In this document: positions 11,240 through 23,283 of the stretch, in pieces
How the letters are laid out: the number at the start of each line of letters is the position of its first letter
Position numbering within the stretch: position 1 is the stretch's first letter
NCBI GenBank assembly: GCA_037179335.1
Contig: JAKZHN010000006.1
Coordinates: 682,001-746,000 of the forward strand
Length of the DNA stretch: 64,000 nt
Source of the DNA: Cyclaneusma minus
Taxonomy: Eukaryota; Ascomycota; Leotiomycetes; Marthamycetales; Marthamycetaceae
Direction of reading: 5' to 3'
The notes under the pieces: model-generated
What the model was told of the DNA's origin: nothing
What the model saw: only the letters and a program-made list of their open reading frames with translations
Database searches by the model: none
Translations under genes and position numbers: made by a program

Positions 11240-12443
11240 TCAAAACACAATATCATCATCCGGCGCATCACAAAGCGGCACATACCGCACCCCAAAAAGC
11301 CTCTCTTTCCTCACCTCCCCCTTCTCATCCTTATCCACAACCCAGACATACTGCACTCCCCTCAGTCCCCTCTCTTCCACGGGTATAAACAACCTACCTG
11401 GCCTCTTCAATTGATCCACCAGCTCTTGATGTATCTCCGCTGCTGCTGCTCCGACGTGGATTGCATCCCAGATCTCTTTACTACAATCGGACAGGGGATT
11501 TGAAGGGATGGCAGCCGCAGAAGCAGCTTCGCTCGCCGCACCAGCAAAGCCCTTCCTCCCATCCCCCTTCACAAACCCCACAAATCCACTTTCCAAATAA
11601 CTCCTTCCCTCTTCACTCTTGCTCATATTCAGTCTTCCCAAATCAACAAGTGCTTGGATATGTTCTATGCCTACAACTTTGCCTTGCAGGGAAGTTTGAG
11701 AAGATGATTGGGGATTGGGAGATTGGGCAACGAGGTTGGCGAGGACGTGGGTTAGGTAGCCGGAACCGCTGCCGATGTCGAGGATGCGGGCGGAGGGGTG
11801 GCAGAAGGGGAGGAGGTGCGTGGCGGCCGTGGCGTGCATGTGGGGCGCGGAGATGGTGGCGGAGTGGCCGATGGGTTGGGGGGAGTCGGTGTAGGGGGCT
11901 GTGGGGGCGTAGTGGGCGCGGTCGACCTGTTGGGTGGTTATTAGCGTGGGTAAGGTTTGAAGAGGAGAGACTGGGGGGAGTTGTGTGGTGGGTTGGTTGG
12001 AGAGGGTGGAATGGAAAAGGGGGTTGGAGGGAAAAAGAAGTGAAGGAGAAGTGACGGAGAAAAGCTAGGGGAGGGCGAGCGAGAAGGAGGGTTGGCAGGG
12101 GGGAGAAGTGTGATATAATGATATAGAGAAGCCATCTGAGCAAACGAGGTATGAGAATGGAGAGAACGAAACAAACGAGCAGGCCACATGTTATAAAAAA
12201 CAGAACTAGTCGAAGTCTCTTCTTTCATCTATCCTCTTTCCTAAACCTCCCCGCAAAGAGCACGTCAAAGCGAAAAAACCGAGCAGTAATCAAATATGAT
12301 AACGGACAATACAGAATGAAGTGAAGCAAAAGTCAACATACCCCAAGCATAGCATCCCTCACCCTCTCACTCTTAATCAAGCCCTCCCGAAACAGATTCT
12401 GTACCAACTCCGCATTCGTCCTTCCCGTACACGTCCACGCCAT
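11240..12443 (-). CDS. pcmt1: protein-L-isoaspartate O-methyltransferase
   Basis: Exon 1 (12443-12342) encodes MAWTCTGRTNAELVQNLF and so on, the classical N-terminus of the family. Exon 2 (11926-11240) begins VDRAHYAPTAPYTDSPQPIG and continues with the diagnostic HSATISAPHMHA and the SAM-binding LDIGSGSGYLTHVLA. The total is 262 aa, slightly longer than bacterial and animal enzymes because of small insertions. The enzyme methylates L-isoaspartyl residues in damaged proteins, using S-adenosylmethionine, so that they can reset to aspartate; it is mostly cytosolic. The single intron (12341-11927) is 415 nt, long for this window, and is strongly CT-rich on the coding strand. The phase-0 junction reproduces the conserved AML-x-VDRxHY order, so I see no missing exon. 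Confidence 0.92.
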
Positions 12444-13548
12444 CTTCCAGTGCTGGTTTTCGAGAGTTTAAATTCCCCTTTTCAAGCCTCTTAGGTAGTG
12501 GTGGTTTTGTGCTAGAGTCAATGGTGGAACTGTTTGTAGTCACTCCCCAGGAACCGATTTCCTGAGATGCGAGGAGGATCAAGGTTGAAGGAAGATAGTG
12601 TCGAAGTTCAGCTGCTGAAAAGAATCTGGATTTGAGGTTTGGACATAGGCTTGGATTTCGAGTAACGACTCGAGTGTCCTGTCGAAACGGAAGTGCCTTG
12701 GTCGTTGTCAGTGGCGGCGATGCCCCGCGATCTCGGATGAGGGGTCGACAGTATCGTCTCGTCTGGATACCCGTGTCAGAGCCCCAGAACAGAATGTCTC
12801 ATTCTCTTGTAAATCTCGATTGACAGCTTCCGTCAACATAGACGCTAATCGGCGCCTTTCAACTCTGTTGATAGCTCGGTAGTCTCGGTAGTGGTTATCT
12901 GCTTGTGTTGTGATGAGGCAGACGCGTGGTGAAGCCAGGAATGATGTCAAGACCAAGCCCACTATCCACCGTGTCTAGAAGCTTCATTCTGTTGTGTCTA
13001 GTAACATGGAATTGTATCAGATTACATAGACCGAAAGTCAAATGCCATACGGCCGCTTTTGAAGTTGTTCGATGTCTTTCCATCGTCACCGCTTAGAAGA
13101 GCTGAGTATCTGGCTATGCGAACCGGGGAGTTTTATCAGGACCCGAACGAGGGGATTTCCTGTCAAGTTTTGCAATTGAAAGTCCTAAATATCAGTACCA
13201 TGCACATGGTCACAAACGTCAGCAGACATCCCGCCCAAAAACGGGGGATTTCGGAGTAGTGACAGAAGAATACTGATGGGAGAGACGCCGCTCCCAATCG
13301 TTCCATTTCGGAATCCGACTATATGAAAATTGGCCTTGAACGCCGCTGCTGTGTATACATCACCCTCACATCCCTTTGTTCCCTATCCCAGCTCGCCCAG
13401 CTCGCCCAGCTTGTCCAGCCGTTAAAAACTCCATGAAAACAAACGAAACCACACTTCACATGTAGCCGCGCAACGCAGCAAAACGCTTTCTGGAGTATCA
13501 AACCACCATCTTTATCGAACCGCCGTCTCGATCAAATCACCGGCCTTA
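12444..13548. other. intergenic region
   Basis: Between the PCMT start and the BSD2 stop. Only short frames; a few GCCCAGCTC repeats near 13390. No feature supported. Confidence 0.5.
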
Positions 13549-14778
13549 TCAAACCACCGTCTCAGAATCCTCACCCGTAGCAATAACCGGCTGAACGCCT
13601 CGGTCCGGAGCCTGCAGAACGAGTTGCTGATGCCGCCTCGCCTTCAGGAAATCCGTAACCGCGCGAATCAGGATAAACCAGCCGACTATCATAAGCACAT
13701 AAGCGAGGAATTCGCTGCCTCCGATACCACTTAATCCACTGTCACCACCGCTCGATCCATCATTCGCAACCTGGTCTGGATCAAAGTCGTGGTTATTCGG
13801 GTCTTGCGGATCAACGTAGTCTCCATTTCCAGACGTGGGTCGTTTGGCGTTAGCGGTGCCCTTCATGTAGAAACCGTATTGGACAAGCGTTATGCCGAGA
13901 CCGGCGCGAGAGCCGTTTTTGGCTGCGTGCGTGGTGTGCAGGAGATAGGTGAGGAGGAAGCCGACGATTTGGAAGGACATGGATATCATGGCGTTCCAGA
14001 TGAAGGAGAAGACGGAGCCGACGGGGAGACCGTCGACGTAGACTTCGTCGGGGCCGCCGAGGCCGGGGGCCATGATGGTGGTTTCCCAGTATGGGGGTGC
14101 GGCATCTGCTGCTGCTTGCTCGTATGACTGTAGAAATTTAAACGTCAGTACTTTGCATTATGGTCATTTTATATTTTGAAGTATGGAGTATGTGGCGACT
14201 TACGGGAGGATGTTCCTCGAGTTTCTCACCACTCTCGGGCTTTGCATTCAAGTTTGCAAACACACCATCTGAGCCAGCACCGTCTCCGTACACTCGTCCG
14301 CTGGTTGCTGTCTGTGGTGCAAATACGGGAAGTCGAGTAACCAGCCTCACAGGAGCCTGTGGCCGCGCCCCGTCCGCATTTTCGGGGTCCGTCGTCTCCT
14401 CAGCCCTCGCCACCTCGGGCTCGCCTCGCATCAGTCGTTGTCTATCATCGCCATCGTTTTCTTCATCAGAGTCGGAGCCATCAGCATCAAAGGTCTCAGC
14501 CAAGGTCTGCTGCTCGTCTGATCGCAGCGGGTCGCTGGCTGACAAATGGCGTGATGTCGGCGACGAGGCTCGAGATCGGAAAGAGGGCGGTGGCGAGCTA
14601 GGGATAGAAGAGTGCTGAGTAGAAGTTATCGGAGTGTCATCGTCGTTTGCAGACACCTATTGTGAAGTTAGCATATTATGTCGTTGAAAAGCGACGAATT
14701 TTTCGCCCATTTGCCGCCGTGATGCGTTGGCGCTTTTGAGGAGATTAGGCGTACCCGCTCGTATCGCTGAGAGCTCAT
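13549..14778 (-). CDS. bsd2: BSD2/Ndfip-family membrane protein
   Basis: Three exons: 14778-14755 (MSSQRYER), 14656-14204 and 14127-13549, giving 351 aa. The N-terminal half is Ser/Asp/Glu-rich and cytosolic. The conserved core is PPSYEQAAADAAPPYWETTI, followed by three predicted membrane segments: VFSFIWNAMISMSFQIVGFLL, a segment around AGLGITLVQYGFYM, and FLAYVLMIVGWFILIRAV. The PPSY motif is built exactly across intron 2 (HPP from exon 2, SYEQ from exon 3). BSD2 and Ndfip proteins recruit Rsp5/Nedd4 ubiquitin ligases through such PPxY motifs, to sort metal transporters and other cargo at Golgi and endosomes. The start exon is only 8 codons but matches the usual fungal N-terminus. Confidence 0.9.
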
Positions 14779-15472
14779 GATGAGCGCAGGCTGGGTATTA
14801 TGAAGAGCACTTTACACGCAAAGTCGTAGGAAAGACGAATTTAAAGAGCGTAGGAAGGGTCGGAGGTGGAGGAAGGCGGGTTGAAGGAGAGGATGGGGGC
14901 ACTGGAGGAGAAGGCGCAGTCGGGTCACGACGCTTTTGTCTGGTGTTGTCAGATCAGAGCAGAGGCGGAGCCGGACCAACGTATCATGAGAGGACCAGCG
15001 TCTAAAACAGCCTAATGCGGGCGATCAAAAGACGTCCTTAAGCGCCCCCGTGCACACCACCGGTTTGGCAATTATAATGATATAAGTAGATTCAGGCTAC
15101 GGAATTTGAAAGGGGACTTGGAATGGCCACATAGGGATTGCCAGCAACACTTCAGAAATTTCCAAATAAATGCAATAGTCAAATGCAACCCAGGTAATTC
15201 GAGACCCGAATGCATTTAAATGGCGTCTCGGGCCCTCCCAAGCCGACACCGACCCACGCTGGAGGCAAAGAGCAGCGGTACGGCCGCGCACAGACACCCT
15301 TCAACGCAGACACCAAGTGTAACGTCAATCACCAAAGTCAAAATCGCATCAAATCGACCAGTTTGGCATTTCAGCTTCTCCCCATTGAACTGCCTTAGAC
15401 CCCCTCCCCAAATTTCCCCTCCCGATCACCGCAACCATTCCGCTCCCACAAGCCTTTTTCGATTCGACCACC
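14779..15472. other. divergent intergenic region
   Basis: Shared upstream region of the BSD2 gene (minus) and the assembly-factor gene (plus). No clear regulatory site was recognised. Confidence 0.5.
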
Positions 15473-16058
15473 ATGTCGAAATCCGTAAGCCTCCCCTGCC
15501 TACCTCTCTATACCCATTCCAGATCTCCATCTCTAACTTTTTGAACGGATAGATATCATACAAACACTACCTCCGCGCCCTCACGCGCTGGCCCACCGAC
15601 CCCCTGCGTCCCGAAACCCAGCTCCAAGACGTCCTGCGCCGCCGCATCGATCGCAAGTTTGGAATCACGCCTGCACCGGGTAACTCAAAGGCTGCGACGC
15701 CTGTGGATGAGAAGAGAGAGCTGGAGCAGGTGAATGCGATTTATTCGCTTTTGGAGAATCGGTATTCGAAGAAAGTACGTTGAGGTTCGATACATGTCCC
15801 CCTGTCAAGAAAGTGGAGGAATGGGAAAAGTGGAGGATGGGGGTAATGAGAGAATAGGAAAGAAGAGGGAAGATGGCAACTATGATTGACGATGCTGACG
15901 GGGTGATAATATAGTATCCGGTAGCACAAACCTTGCTAAAGCCTTCGAGCAATCCGACTTACTATACAGATCTAGTGGAGGAGCTGGCTAAGGCGCCGAC
16001 GAGGACGAGGTGGGGGAGTTTGATGAACAGGATTAAGGGCGTGTTGCGCTTCAAATGA
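15473..16058 (+). CDS. CBP6/UQCC2-like complex III assembly factor
   Basis: Three exons join without frame conflict: 15473-15484 (only MSKS), 15553-15774 and 15915-16058, giving 125 aa. The protein has YKHYLRALTRWPTDPLRPE, then QLQDVLRRRIDRKFG, NAIYSLLENRYSKKYPV and SNPTYYTDLVEELAKAP. This is the pattern of the fungal Cbp6/UQCC2 family, small mitochondrial matrix proteins that help translate or stabilise newly made cytochrome b for ubiquinol-cytochrome c reductase. No cleavable presequence is obvious, as is common for this family. The family name rests on recalled patterns, so a neighbouring LYR-type assembly factor is the alternative. The gene is convergent with RPAP1. Confidence 0.75.
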
Positions 16059-16754
16059 ACCGAACTCGATCTGATCCGGACGGAAGCTTGTACATTGTGA
16101 CATTATAGGGGCATACGGTACGGCGTTTGGAATGGCAGGCTTTCTAAAGTACAGAGGGGAGGCGAAAAGGGGGGCCGGCTGGGTGTTTCTGATACGGATT
16201 GAAAACGTCGAAACCGATGAGGAAATTTGATTCACAGAAGATTCATCGGATGGCAGAATGAATTCACCAGCCGTCCCTTCAGGGCGCTCTTCACAGCATG
16301 GAGGTTTATGCTTGGGCGACGAATTGGCTAAAAAGACTGGCTCTGCTGATATAGAGTCGTGGCTGATTGGCTACGGACCACAATCATGGTTCAATCGATC
16401 GCATTAATCGCCCAACAGATTCACACGATCTTTGAACTCTTCATATTTGGTCTTGCAACCGTTGATTTCCTCTTCAAGATATCACTGATCCTCTCCCTCT
16501 GATCCGGTCGCATTCCTTCAGGCACCTTTCCCAAGACTTCGGCACATCTTTTGCACCGTGGAAGAACATCCCTATTCATCATCTCTTTTACGATCCCGAA
16601 TAAGGGCATCGAATTCGGTAAATCCGACCAATAGTGTCTGGTCGCCGTAATACACCGGCAACAGGAGACTCCAGCCTGGACGTGTCGTTCATGTCTGGCG
16701 TGACCTTGCATAACCAGTCCGTGGAGAGCCCAAAGGGTCTCCCAATGCCCCCAC
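16059..16754. other. convergent intergenic region
   Basis: 3' flanks of two convergent genes. An open minus-strand frame at 16421-16816 overlaps the end of the RPAP1 gene in another frame and has no recognisable content. Confidence 0.5.
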
Positions 16755-18182
16755 TCAACCAGCCTTCCACACCTTCCCACCTCCCTTCTGCCACAACCAC
16801 AACGCCTCAGTCGCATAAACCCTACTACTCTGATGTCCTCCCTCCTTCGCCGCCGCTTCCTTCAGTGTCTCTACCACCTTCCCCTCCTCCACACACCCCC
16901 AAATCCCCCTCGCCATCTCACTTTCCGTACCCCCATAATCCCCCCTTCCCAGCCTGTACAGCACTCTCCCCAGCGTCTGGAACGCAATACATCTCTGTGC
17001 CGGAAACGCCGATCTCGCCAACCTAGCCAGTTCCGGCACCGTGTAACCTGCAGCCTCAGGTGCTTCACCATGATGATGTAGGCCACGATTGCTGGGCATG
17101 GCGCGTGCAATTCTCGGCGGCAGTAAAGCTCCGCGAAAATCAAATCTGAGAGCTTGCGCCGCGAGGGCTTGTTGGGCAGGCGAATAGGGAGAGTTTTGGT
17201 CTTCGATGGAGCCGGATGTGGGGAGAGGTGCCATCCAGGCTAGTTTCGAAGGGTCGGCGGGGAGGGTGGGGAAGTATTTGTTGTGCAGATTTTCGAGGAA
17301 GTTGGGGTCGGCAGGGTCGAGGTCGGGGACTGAGGGGGCGGTTGGGTAGTGGACGTGTGGTTGGGAGGCTTGGATTTCATTTCGTAGGGCGGTTGCGGGT
17401 TTGAGGTCGGGAGGGGGGACAGTTGGTGGGGCGTCGTCGTCGGCGAAGGTTACGGTTTTGACTGCTCGGACATTCTTTCCTGCTGGTCGTGGTATGGAGA
17501 CAGCTTCTTTATCATCCGATGGCTTTGCATTTGTGGTGGTTTCGGGTTTCGCAGCCGGCTGAGGGACAGGGACAGCTTCTTCACCTTCTGGTGTCCTCAT
17601 TTCTGTAGTAGTTTCGGATTTCACGGCTGGTGCTGGGGCCGGATTTGGATCGAATCCGGTATCTCCTCGTCCTTCATCCAAATTTGCCCTCATCAACAGT
17701 CTCCGAATCAGCGAAGGATCTAAAGATGCCATCAACTCCTGCCGTTCGCTTTCAATTTCCTCCGCAGACATATCCGCCAGCCTCTGCCTATTCTCCTCAT
17801 CGATCCTCTGTCGCTCGGCATCTTCAAAACTGGGGGGATTCTGCGTCAGTGGGACGTTGTTAGCTTTTGAGATAGCTTGCGCCGCTGGTGACGCTGATGT
17901 GTTCTTGGAGGTGGCGTCGGAGCCAGCATTTGCAGATGCTCGCTGCTGCTTGAAAGCTGACACTCGAGTGCGCTTCCTGTGCTCTGGGAATCCAGTCGTA
18001 GTCTGTTTCATAACGGGCGCAAATGGAGGTTTGACAGCGCTAATCTCTCGCTCTTTGATGTCGCCCACGAAGCTCGAGGAGAGAGCGCTGGCCATGGCCG
18101 CCATCGAGTTTGATGTGCCGGCATTATCCGTATCTTCGTCATCATCAAAGTCGAGAGTGAATCGCTCGCCTGGTATCGCCAT
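16755..18182 (-). CDS. rba50: RNA polymerase II-associated protein RPAP1/Rba50
   Basis: Single exon, 475 aa from the ATG at 18182 (MAIPGERFTLDFDDDED). An in-frame ATG at 18206 would add 8 residues. Family marks: an acidic N-terminus, an RPAP1 N-terminal segment near residues 118-160 (DEENRQRLADMSAEEIESER then LMASLDPSLIRRLLMRAN), and an RPAP1 C-terminal segment containing ALRFDFRGALLPPRIARAMP with YTVPELARLARSAFPAQRCI after it. The short fungal form (yeast Rba50) lacks the long C-terminal extension of animal RPAP1, so this length is expected. The protein acts with the Npa3/GPN GTPases in assembly and nuclear import of RNA polymerase II. The middle is Pro/Thr-rich and probably disordered. Confidence 0.88.
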   Translation of the reverse strand: MAIPGERFTLDFDDDEDTDNAGTSNSMAAMASALSSSFVGDIKEREISAVKPPFAPVMKQTTTGFPEHRKRTRVSAFKQQRASANAGSDATSKNTSASPAAQAISKANNVPLTQNPPSFEDAERQRIDEENRQRLADMSAEEIESERQELMASLDPSLIRRLLMRANLDEGRGDTGFDPNPAPAPAVKSETTTEMRTPEGEEAVPVPQPAAKPETTTNAKPSDDKEAVSIPRPAGKNVRAVKTVTFADDDAPPTVPPPDLKPATALRNEIQASQPHVHYPTAPSVPDLDPADPNFLENLHNKYFPTLPADPSKLAWMAPLPTSGSIEDQNSPYSPAQQALAAQALRFDFRGALLPPRIARAMPSNRGLHHHGEAPEAAGYTVPELARLARSAFPAQRCIAFQTLGRVLYRLGRGDYGGTESEMARGIWGCVEEGKVVETLKEAAAKEGGHQSSRVYATEALWLWQKGGGKVWKAG

Positions 18183-20065
18183 ATTGTAGGAGTTGGTGGT
18201 TGACACCAGTAGTTGAAGTGGTTGGGCAGGTCTTTTTTGTTGGTGATTTCTTCACAAAAGTTCACAAGGCTGAAGAACGAGATGGAAATAGAATTGAAGC
18301 TCGCTTGGTGCGGCTCCTTGTACGCGGCGGGATGACGCTAGCGTGCGATCTAGTCCCCTGCAGCTTCAAACCATGCAACCCCAGCCCCACATTCAATTGC
18401 CATAAGAGTGTGGGGGTTGCACGAACGTCCAGCGACAAAAACTTCTCCATACACGAATGCCATGCGAATCTTTGTGTGGTAATGATTGAAAAAATGCTCA
18501 TGATACAGATAAGGTGCGTGGAAGTGGCTAGGATAAACCAATTACTTGGAATACCTGGAACACCCAGAGGATGAAGATGTCTGGAGCAGATTCCAGGTCG
18601 TTGGTACGGCCAAAAAGCTGTGTATAACTTTAAAAAATGCAGCCACGAATAGTTAAGATTGGCGAAGAGAACGAGTAATTATGATTGATTCAAACCATCA
18701 GGTTCAGCCTGAAATAATCTCGAGAGTACGTAAGAAGGAACATCCGGCAACTGAGGACATCTGAATCCTCCAGCGACTGACGATTGTTCGCGAAAGCGGT
18801 GGTGTGGGTTGAATACTCTGGTGGTGTCGGCCAAGTGCCAGTTAGCGTTTCAGCTTCTTGCTGGGTTTCGCATTTCTCCAAAATCCAAACGTTGAAAGGA
18901 CTGCATGCTTTATAACGCAGTTTTTGAACATTTTATGATCTCAGCAACTCTATCATTTGATTCATAATCCATATTTCGTATATCATAAACGATGCGTTTA
19001 ATCCCACTTCTTCCACGTTGCACGCAAACCGCGCTTAGCAGCCATGACCCGAAGCGGCGCATTTCAAATGATTTCAATGCTTTTTGTCCGAAGGAGGCAG
19101 CATTGTGGATATTAAACTCCCAGGATTGCGCGTCCTAGGTACTCGCCGCTGGTGTCCCAAGAGACACTTTGGCGGGGTCGTCCCAAGAAGCATCCACAAG
19201 GCAAGTGTGGCCCATGCAGCTTTCCCAGGCCTTGTGCTTTCCCCTGTTTCTCCCCGAACCTCCCCCTCATCGGACCAATAGGAGCCACTTTCTCCAAATG
19301 TACCATCTCATCTGCAACCTCTCGGCCCACGTCGGATCAGCTTGATGGAGAGATCTCTGGACGGCACCACGATTTCACTCTATTCAGTCTAATCCCTTGC
19401 TGCCTGGAGATACATAGACCATACATGTAGCATTCGGAATCAGAGCACGTAGAATGGCTTTCCCGCCGTGGCCGCTCCCCCTGCCAGCAGCTGAGCCGGG
19501 CTTGTTCGGTTGTTCCAGCGTTGGTGCTCCCGTACCTAAGTCTCGCAAATGACAACCGTTTTATTGGGGCTAGCCAAAATAATTACTGCCGCTTGAAATG
19601 TGCTGCGAAGTTTCAAGCCTGTCTAAATAGCCACGCCTGACGCCCGCCTCCAAATCCGAATTCCCTTTTTCCACCACACAACTCCGCCACGACCAAGGGA
19701 GACGCAATTAAATCCATCGAAATACACGTCGTCCCCCATCCGGGCCGCCCTCAAAAGACCTGCAATCGAGAGCCGCAGCTCGGCGCTCTCTTTTCCAGCC
19801 CACAGCTGCCCCTCTGCGCCCTGCAAAGCCCGCCAAATCGCAGCAGCGTGGTGTTTGGGTCGTCGTCGTCGAATTGAAGCCATCGTCAGCCAGCAGCACC
19901 TGCGCCTTCCAAGGGTCGAACCACCGCCATATCGAAAGCGAAAGCTCCTGAACCTTGCAGAAGCTGTTTCTGTCTTGTTCGCACTCTCTGGTCAGCGTCA
20001 AATAGTCCAGAGCGTTCCTGCAGTTCGATTTATGCACTTTGTCTGAAGCTCTTTCTCCGCGCGCA
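18183..20065. other. divergent intergenic region, 1.9 kb
   Basis: Lies between the starts of the RPAP1 and HPC2 genes. Several small frames but no domain, repeat or RNA gene recognised. The last 400 bp are C/T-rich on the coding strand, like a fungal promoter and 5' UTR. Confidence 0.5.
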
Positions 20066-22089
20066 ATGTCGACGGAGATGCATCACGAGATGCCGGCGGC
20101 GGGAGATCGCTTGTCGTCCAGCCCCAGCCAGCTCAGCTCTCCACCACGCTCCATTTCACCTGCATCGCCGCCATCACAGCAGTTGTCTTTTGAGAACAGT
20201 GTCGCAGTTCCTGAATATCCGCCTGCTCCACCTCAAAATATCGTCGCCTCGCAAGCAGCACCTCCCGTCAAGGAAAAGAAGCGCCCCGGCCGCAAGCCCG
20301 GATCCAAGAACATTCCCAAGTATGACGCAGACGGCAAGCTGATCGAGCCCAAGAGAAGAGGACCCAGGAAGTCGAAGGACCCGAATGCTCCGGCTGCACC
20401 ACAGCAGCGCAAGAGAAAGACGGCGTCGCTGCCCGCTGGCCCTGCGGATACTCAGATGGGCGGCATGGTCGCCAATTCGCAAGCAAGCCCAGAGATCATG
20501 CGCCCCACTAGCGCCAGCATTCACCACCACCAGCCCGCTCAGACTTACGATGCGCACCAGCAGGCCCAACTCGGCAAACATGAGGACATTCAGAGACCTG
20601 GCCCACCCTCCTCGTTTTTCAACCACCCGATGCCACCACAGCAGCATCAACCACCTCCACACCCAATCCAGCCAATGCGCACCAGTGGTCAGAATTACGA
20701 TGCCATCAGGTCCAGCAACTACGATCCTGTCAGAGAAAACCGCGCTCCCGCCATGGGCCACAATCCGTTTTCCAACCCGCAGTCCTCGCCCAAGCCCGGC
20801 CAGTTCGTCAATCGCGCTAGTACCTCCCCGTCGATCTCCAGCCTTGTGGATCCGACCCCCTTCCAGTCGGCCAACTCGCCTCAATCTTTCTTTGTTCGCC
20901 CACAAGGCTACGCCAGCAATCCCTACGACAATGGCAACAATGGCAACAATGGTCCCATCTCAATCCCCGCCTCGCCGACTACTTCTAGGCTCGCCCCATC
21001 TCCCCTGATCCCTCCCCCAACAACCACACTTCCATCTTCTTCAGTTCCTCCCACAAAGCAAACTGAAATGTCTTCTTCAGCTCCTTCCCACAGCTTCATG
21101 GCAGTCAGGAACCCTGGCCCTGCTACCGTAACGAGCACAGCCTCTTCCTCGACTGCACCATCGCCGAGGCCCGCAAAGCCCAAGGAGAATCTACCTGCTC
21201 CACCTCCACTTCCTGGCACTGGCCTTCTTCAGAACAGCATGTTTGGTGGTTCGGGCGCCGGTCCTAAGGACGGCACACAATCTCATGCTCCCACCATCGT
21301 CCTCCACATCGACATGTCTGGCGACCGCAACCAGACCGTGAACTTTACGAAGCTCGCAGTGTCGACTTACGGATGGGAAGCACTCAACCCACGTGCCGCA
21401 GCTGCGAAGGAACGTCTCGCCAAGGTTGCCGCTGCTAGTGACGCCATTGAGAAGAGCGGTCGCAAGGAGAGTGGCGACGAGATGTCACTTGACCTTTCTG
21501 AAGGCGAAGGCAGTAATGTGGAAATGGGTGGAATGAGTGACGGTCGCACCGGTACGGATGGTGCTAAGAAGCCTGTCAGAAAGAGAAAGATGAAGGAAGA
21601 CGAGTATGACAAGGAAGATGGTTTCGTTGATGACTCTGAGTTGTTGTGGCAAGAGACTGCCGCAGCTAGCAAAGACGGTTTCTTCGTGTACTCTGGACCT
21701 TTGGTGCCCGAGGGCGAGCGACCAAGTCTTGACCGGTATGTTTGGCAAGCCCCCCATCTTATCATCGTCTCAGAGACATTCACTAACAATCTTCCAGACC
21801 AGAACCTGCCAAGCGTGGTCGCGGTCGAGGCCGTGGTTCGCGTGGCTCAGGCACTGGTCGTGGCGGCGGACCTGGCTCCCGTGGTGGACCTGGCTCTCGC
21901 GGAGGAGGCGTCGCCCGCAAGCCTCGCATAACAAAGGCCGGCCGCCAGCAGCAAGAGATGGAAAAGCTTGAACGCGAAAGACTCGGCATGTTGGCAGCCA
22001 AGCCCAGCACCTACGGCAGCTTGACCCCTCTTGCCAGCACTCCCTCCATGGGCGGCGGTACGCAGATGGTCTTCTCCACCCAGTCATAA
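20066..22089 (+). CDS. hpc2: HIR complex subunit HPC2 (ubinuclein-like)
   Basis: Exon 1 is 20066-21735 and exon 2 is 21798-22089, giving 653 aa. The defining HRD/HPC2 domain is at about residues 512-557: DEYDKEDGFVDDSELLWQE followed by FFVYSGPLVPEGERPS. Residues 71-105 have AT-hook-like basic stretches (KRPGRKPGSKN and KRRGPRKSK). Most of the rest is Pro/Ser/Gln-rich low complexity. Exon 2 encodes an RG/GGG-rich tail and a charged helix (QQQEMEKLERERLGML). HPC2 and ubinucleins contact the HIR/HIRA histone chaperone, which deposits H3-H4 outside S phase and represses histone genes. A linker histone gene lies in the same window but this is not evidence of regulation. Confidence 0.9.
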
Positions 22090-23283
22090 ATTGACTTTCC
22101 ATGATCCTCTTCAATGGATCACGAATCGACTTGCGGTGATCACTTCTCTACTCTACGCAGCCCTCTGGATTTAACATGGCGGCGACTCTTCACTTACTTA
22201 CGATCAACGGTACTGGGACGGCGTTTCAACGGACGTACTTGATAGAAAAACTACATATACGGCGATACGGCGATAGATACATACCGGGACGAACAGCCGC
22301 CGCCAATGCCTTGCATCTTTCTACTCCTACTTTCCAGGAGATGCATCGTCTTTTACACACCTATCTGGATGAAACACAGCTTCCAGCTTTACGACACACC
22401 CTCTCGGCACACCTTTCCGAAACACGCCATTCCCTGTTCTCCGTCCAGCATTTCGCCCTGTTCAAGCATCCCGGCCTTTGCGCGGCTCTTCTCCTACGTC
22501 ATCGCCCACATTGGTCCTTACGGTCTGGTCATTACAACGGCGTTTGGAACGGTTACAAAGGCGAACCAGGCACAGGCATTACGGCGTTCTTGCGCGTTTC
22601 AGCGTCTTTCCATGGCCCACGCATGGCTGGCGCATTCTTGAGAATATCTTTGTTTGTTTGAGTTTGTACATTACCACATCGGCATTGCGACCTGCACTGC
22701 ACTTGCTTTGCTTTTGCTCAGGCAAGAAGGCCATAGGCGCTACGATGGACCGGTACGATGGACCGGACTGCGAGGTCTCATTCCATCGAACTGCGAAGTC
22801 TTCTGACACTTGGCGACCTTCTTCAGGCTCTTTCCGGTGAGCGTTGGTGGATGTTGATGGACGGGAGTTTGGGGGAGTGGAAACTCGTGGAAAGGAGCAA
22901 GGACTATGCGATGATAATGAGACACTGGAGAGCTAGAGTGAAGGAGGAGCTTGTCATTGTAGTCCTCGTTCAGAAGACATGCATGTATGCCAAGACTAGC
23001 AGAATGCACGATAAAATACCTTAATCTTTGAATTGCCTTGGTGAACTGCTTACGTGCGAAGACATTGAGTAGTTTGAATTGTAGATATGCATGTTTGAGA
23101 TGGCTTTGAGTCGCTGAATGAAGACCGCGACCGAGTGAAGTCGGGTGGTTTCCCGGCTCGGGCTCCGAGGAATCCGAGGACTCCGATCGCGGGGGATGCA
23201 CATAACTTTAAGCTTAAACCTCCATCACAAGCTGGAGAATTCACAACGTCAACTCCATCTCCACACCCCAAAAACTCTCCACG
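22090..23283. other. intergenic region
   Basis: Probably holds the HPC2 3' UTR and the CTP1 promoter. An open frame at 22176-22661 (161 codons) has no recognisable domain, and I treat it as non-coding. Confidence 0.5.

Noticed and set aside
22176..22661. 161-codon frame downstream of HPC2
   Set aside because: No homology recognised; three overlapping plus frames are open in this GC-rich 3' region, so it is probably chance.
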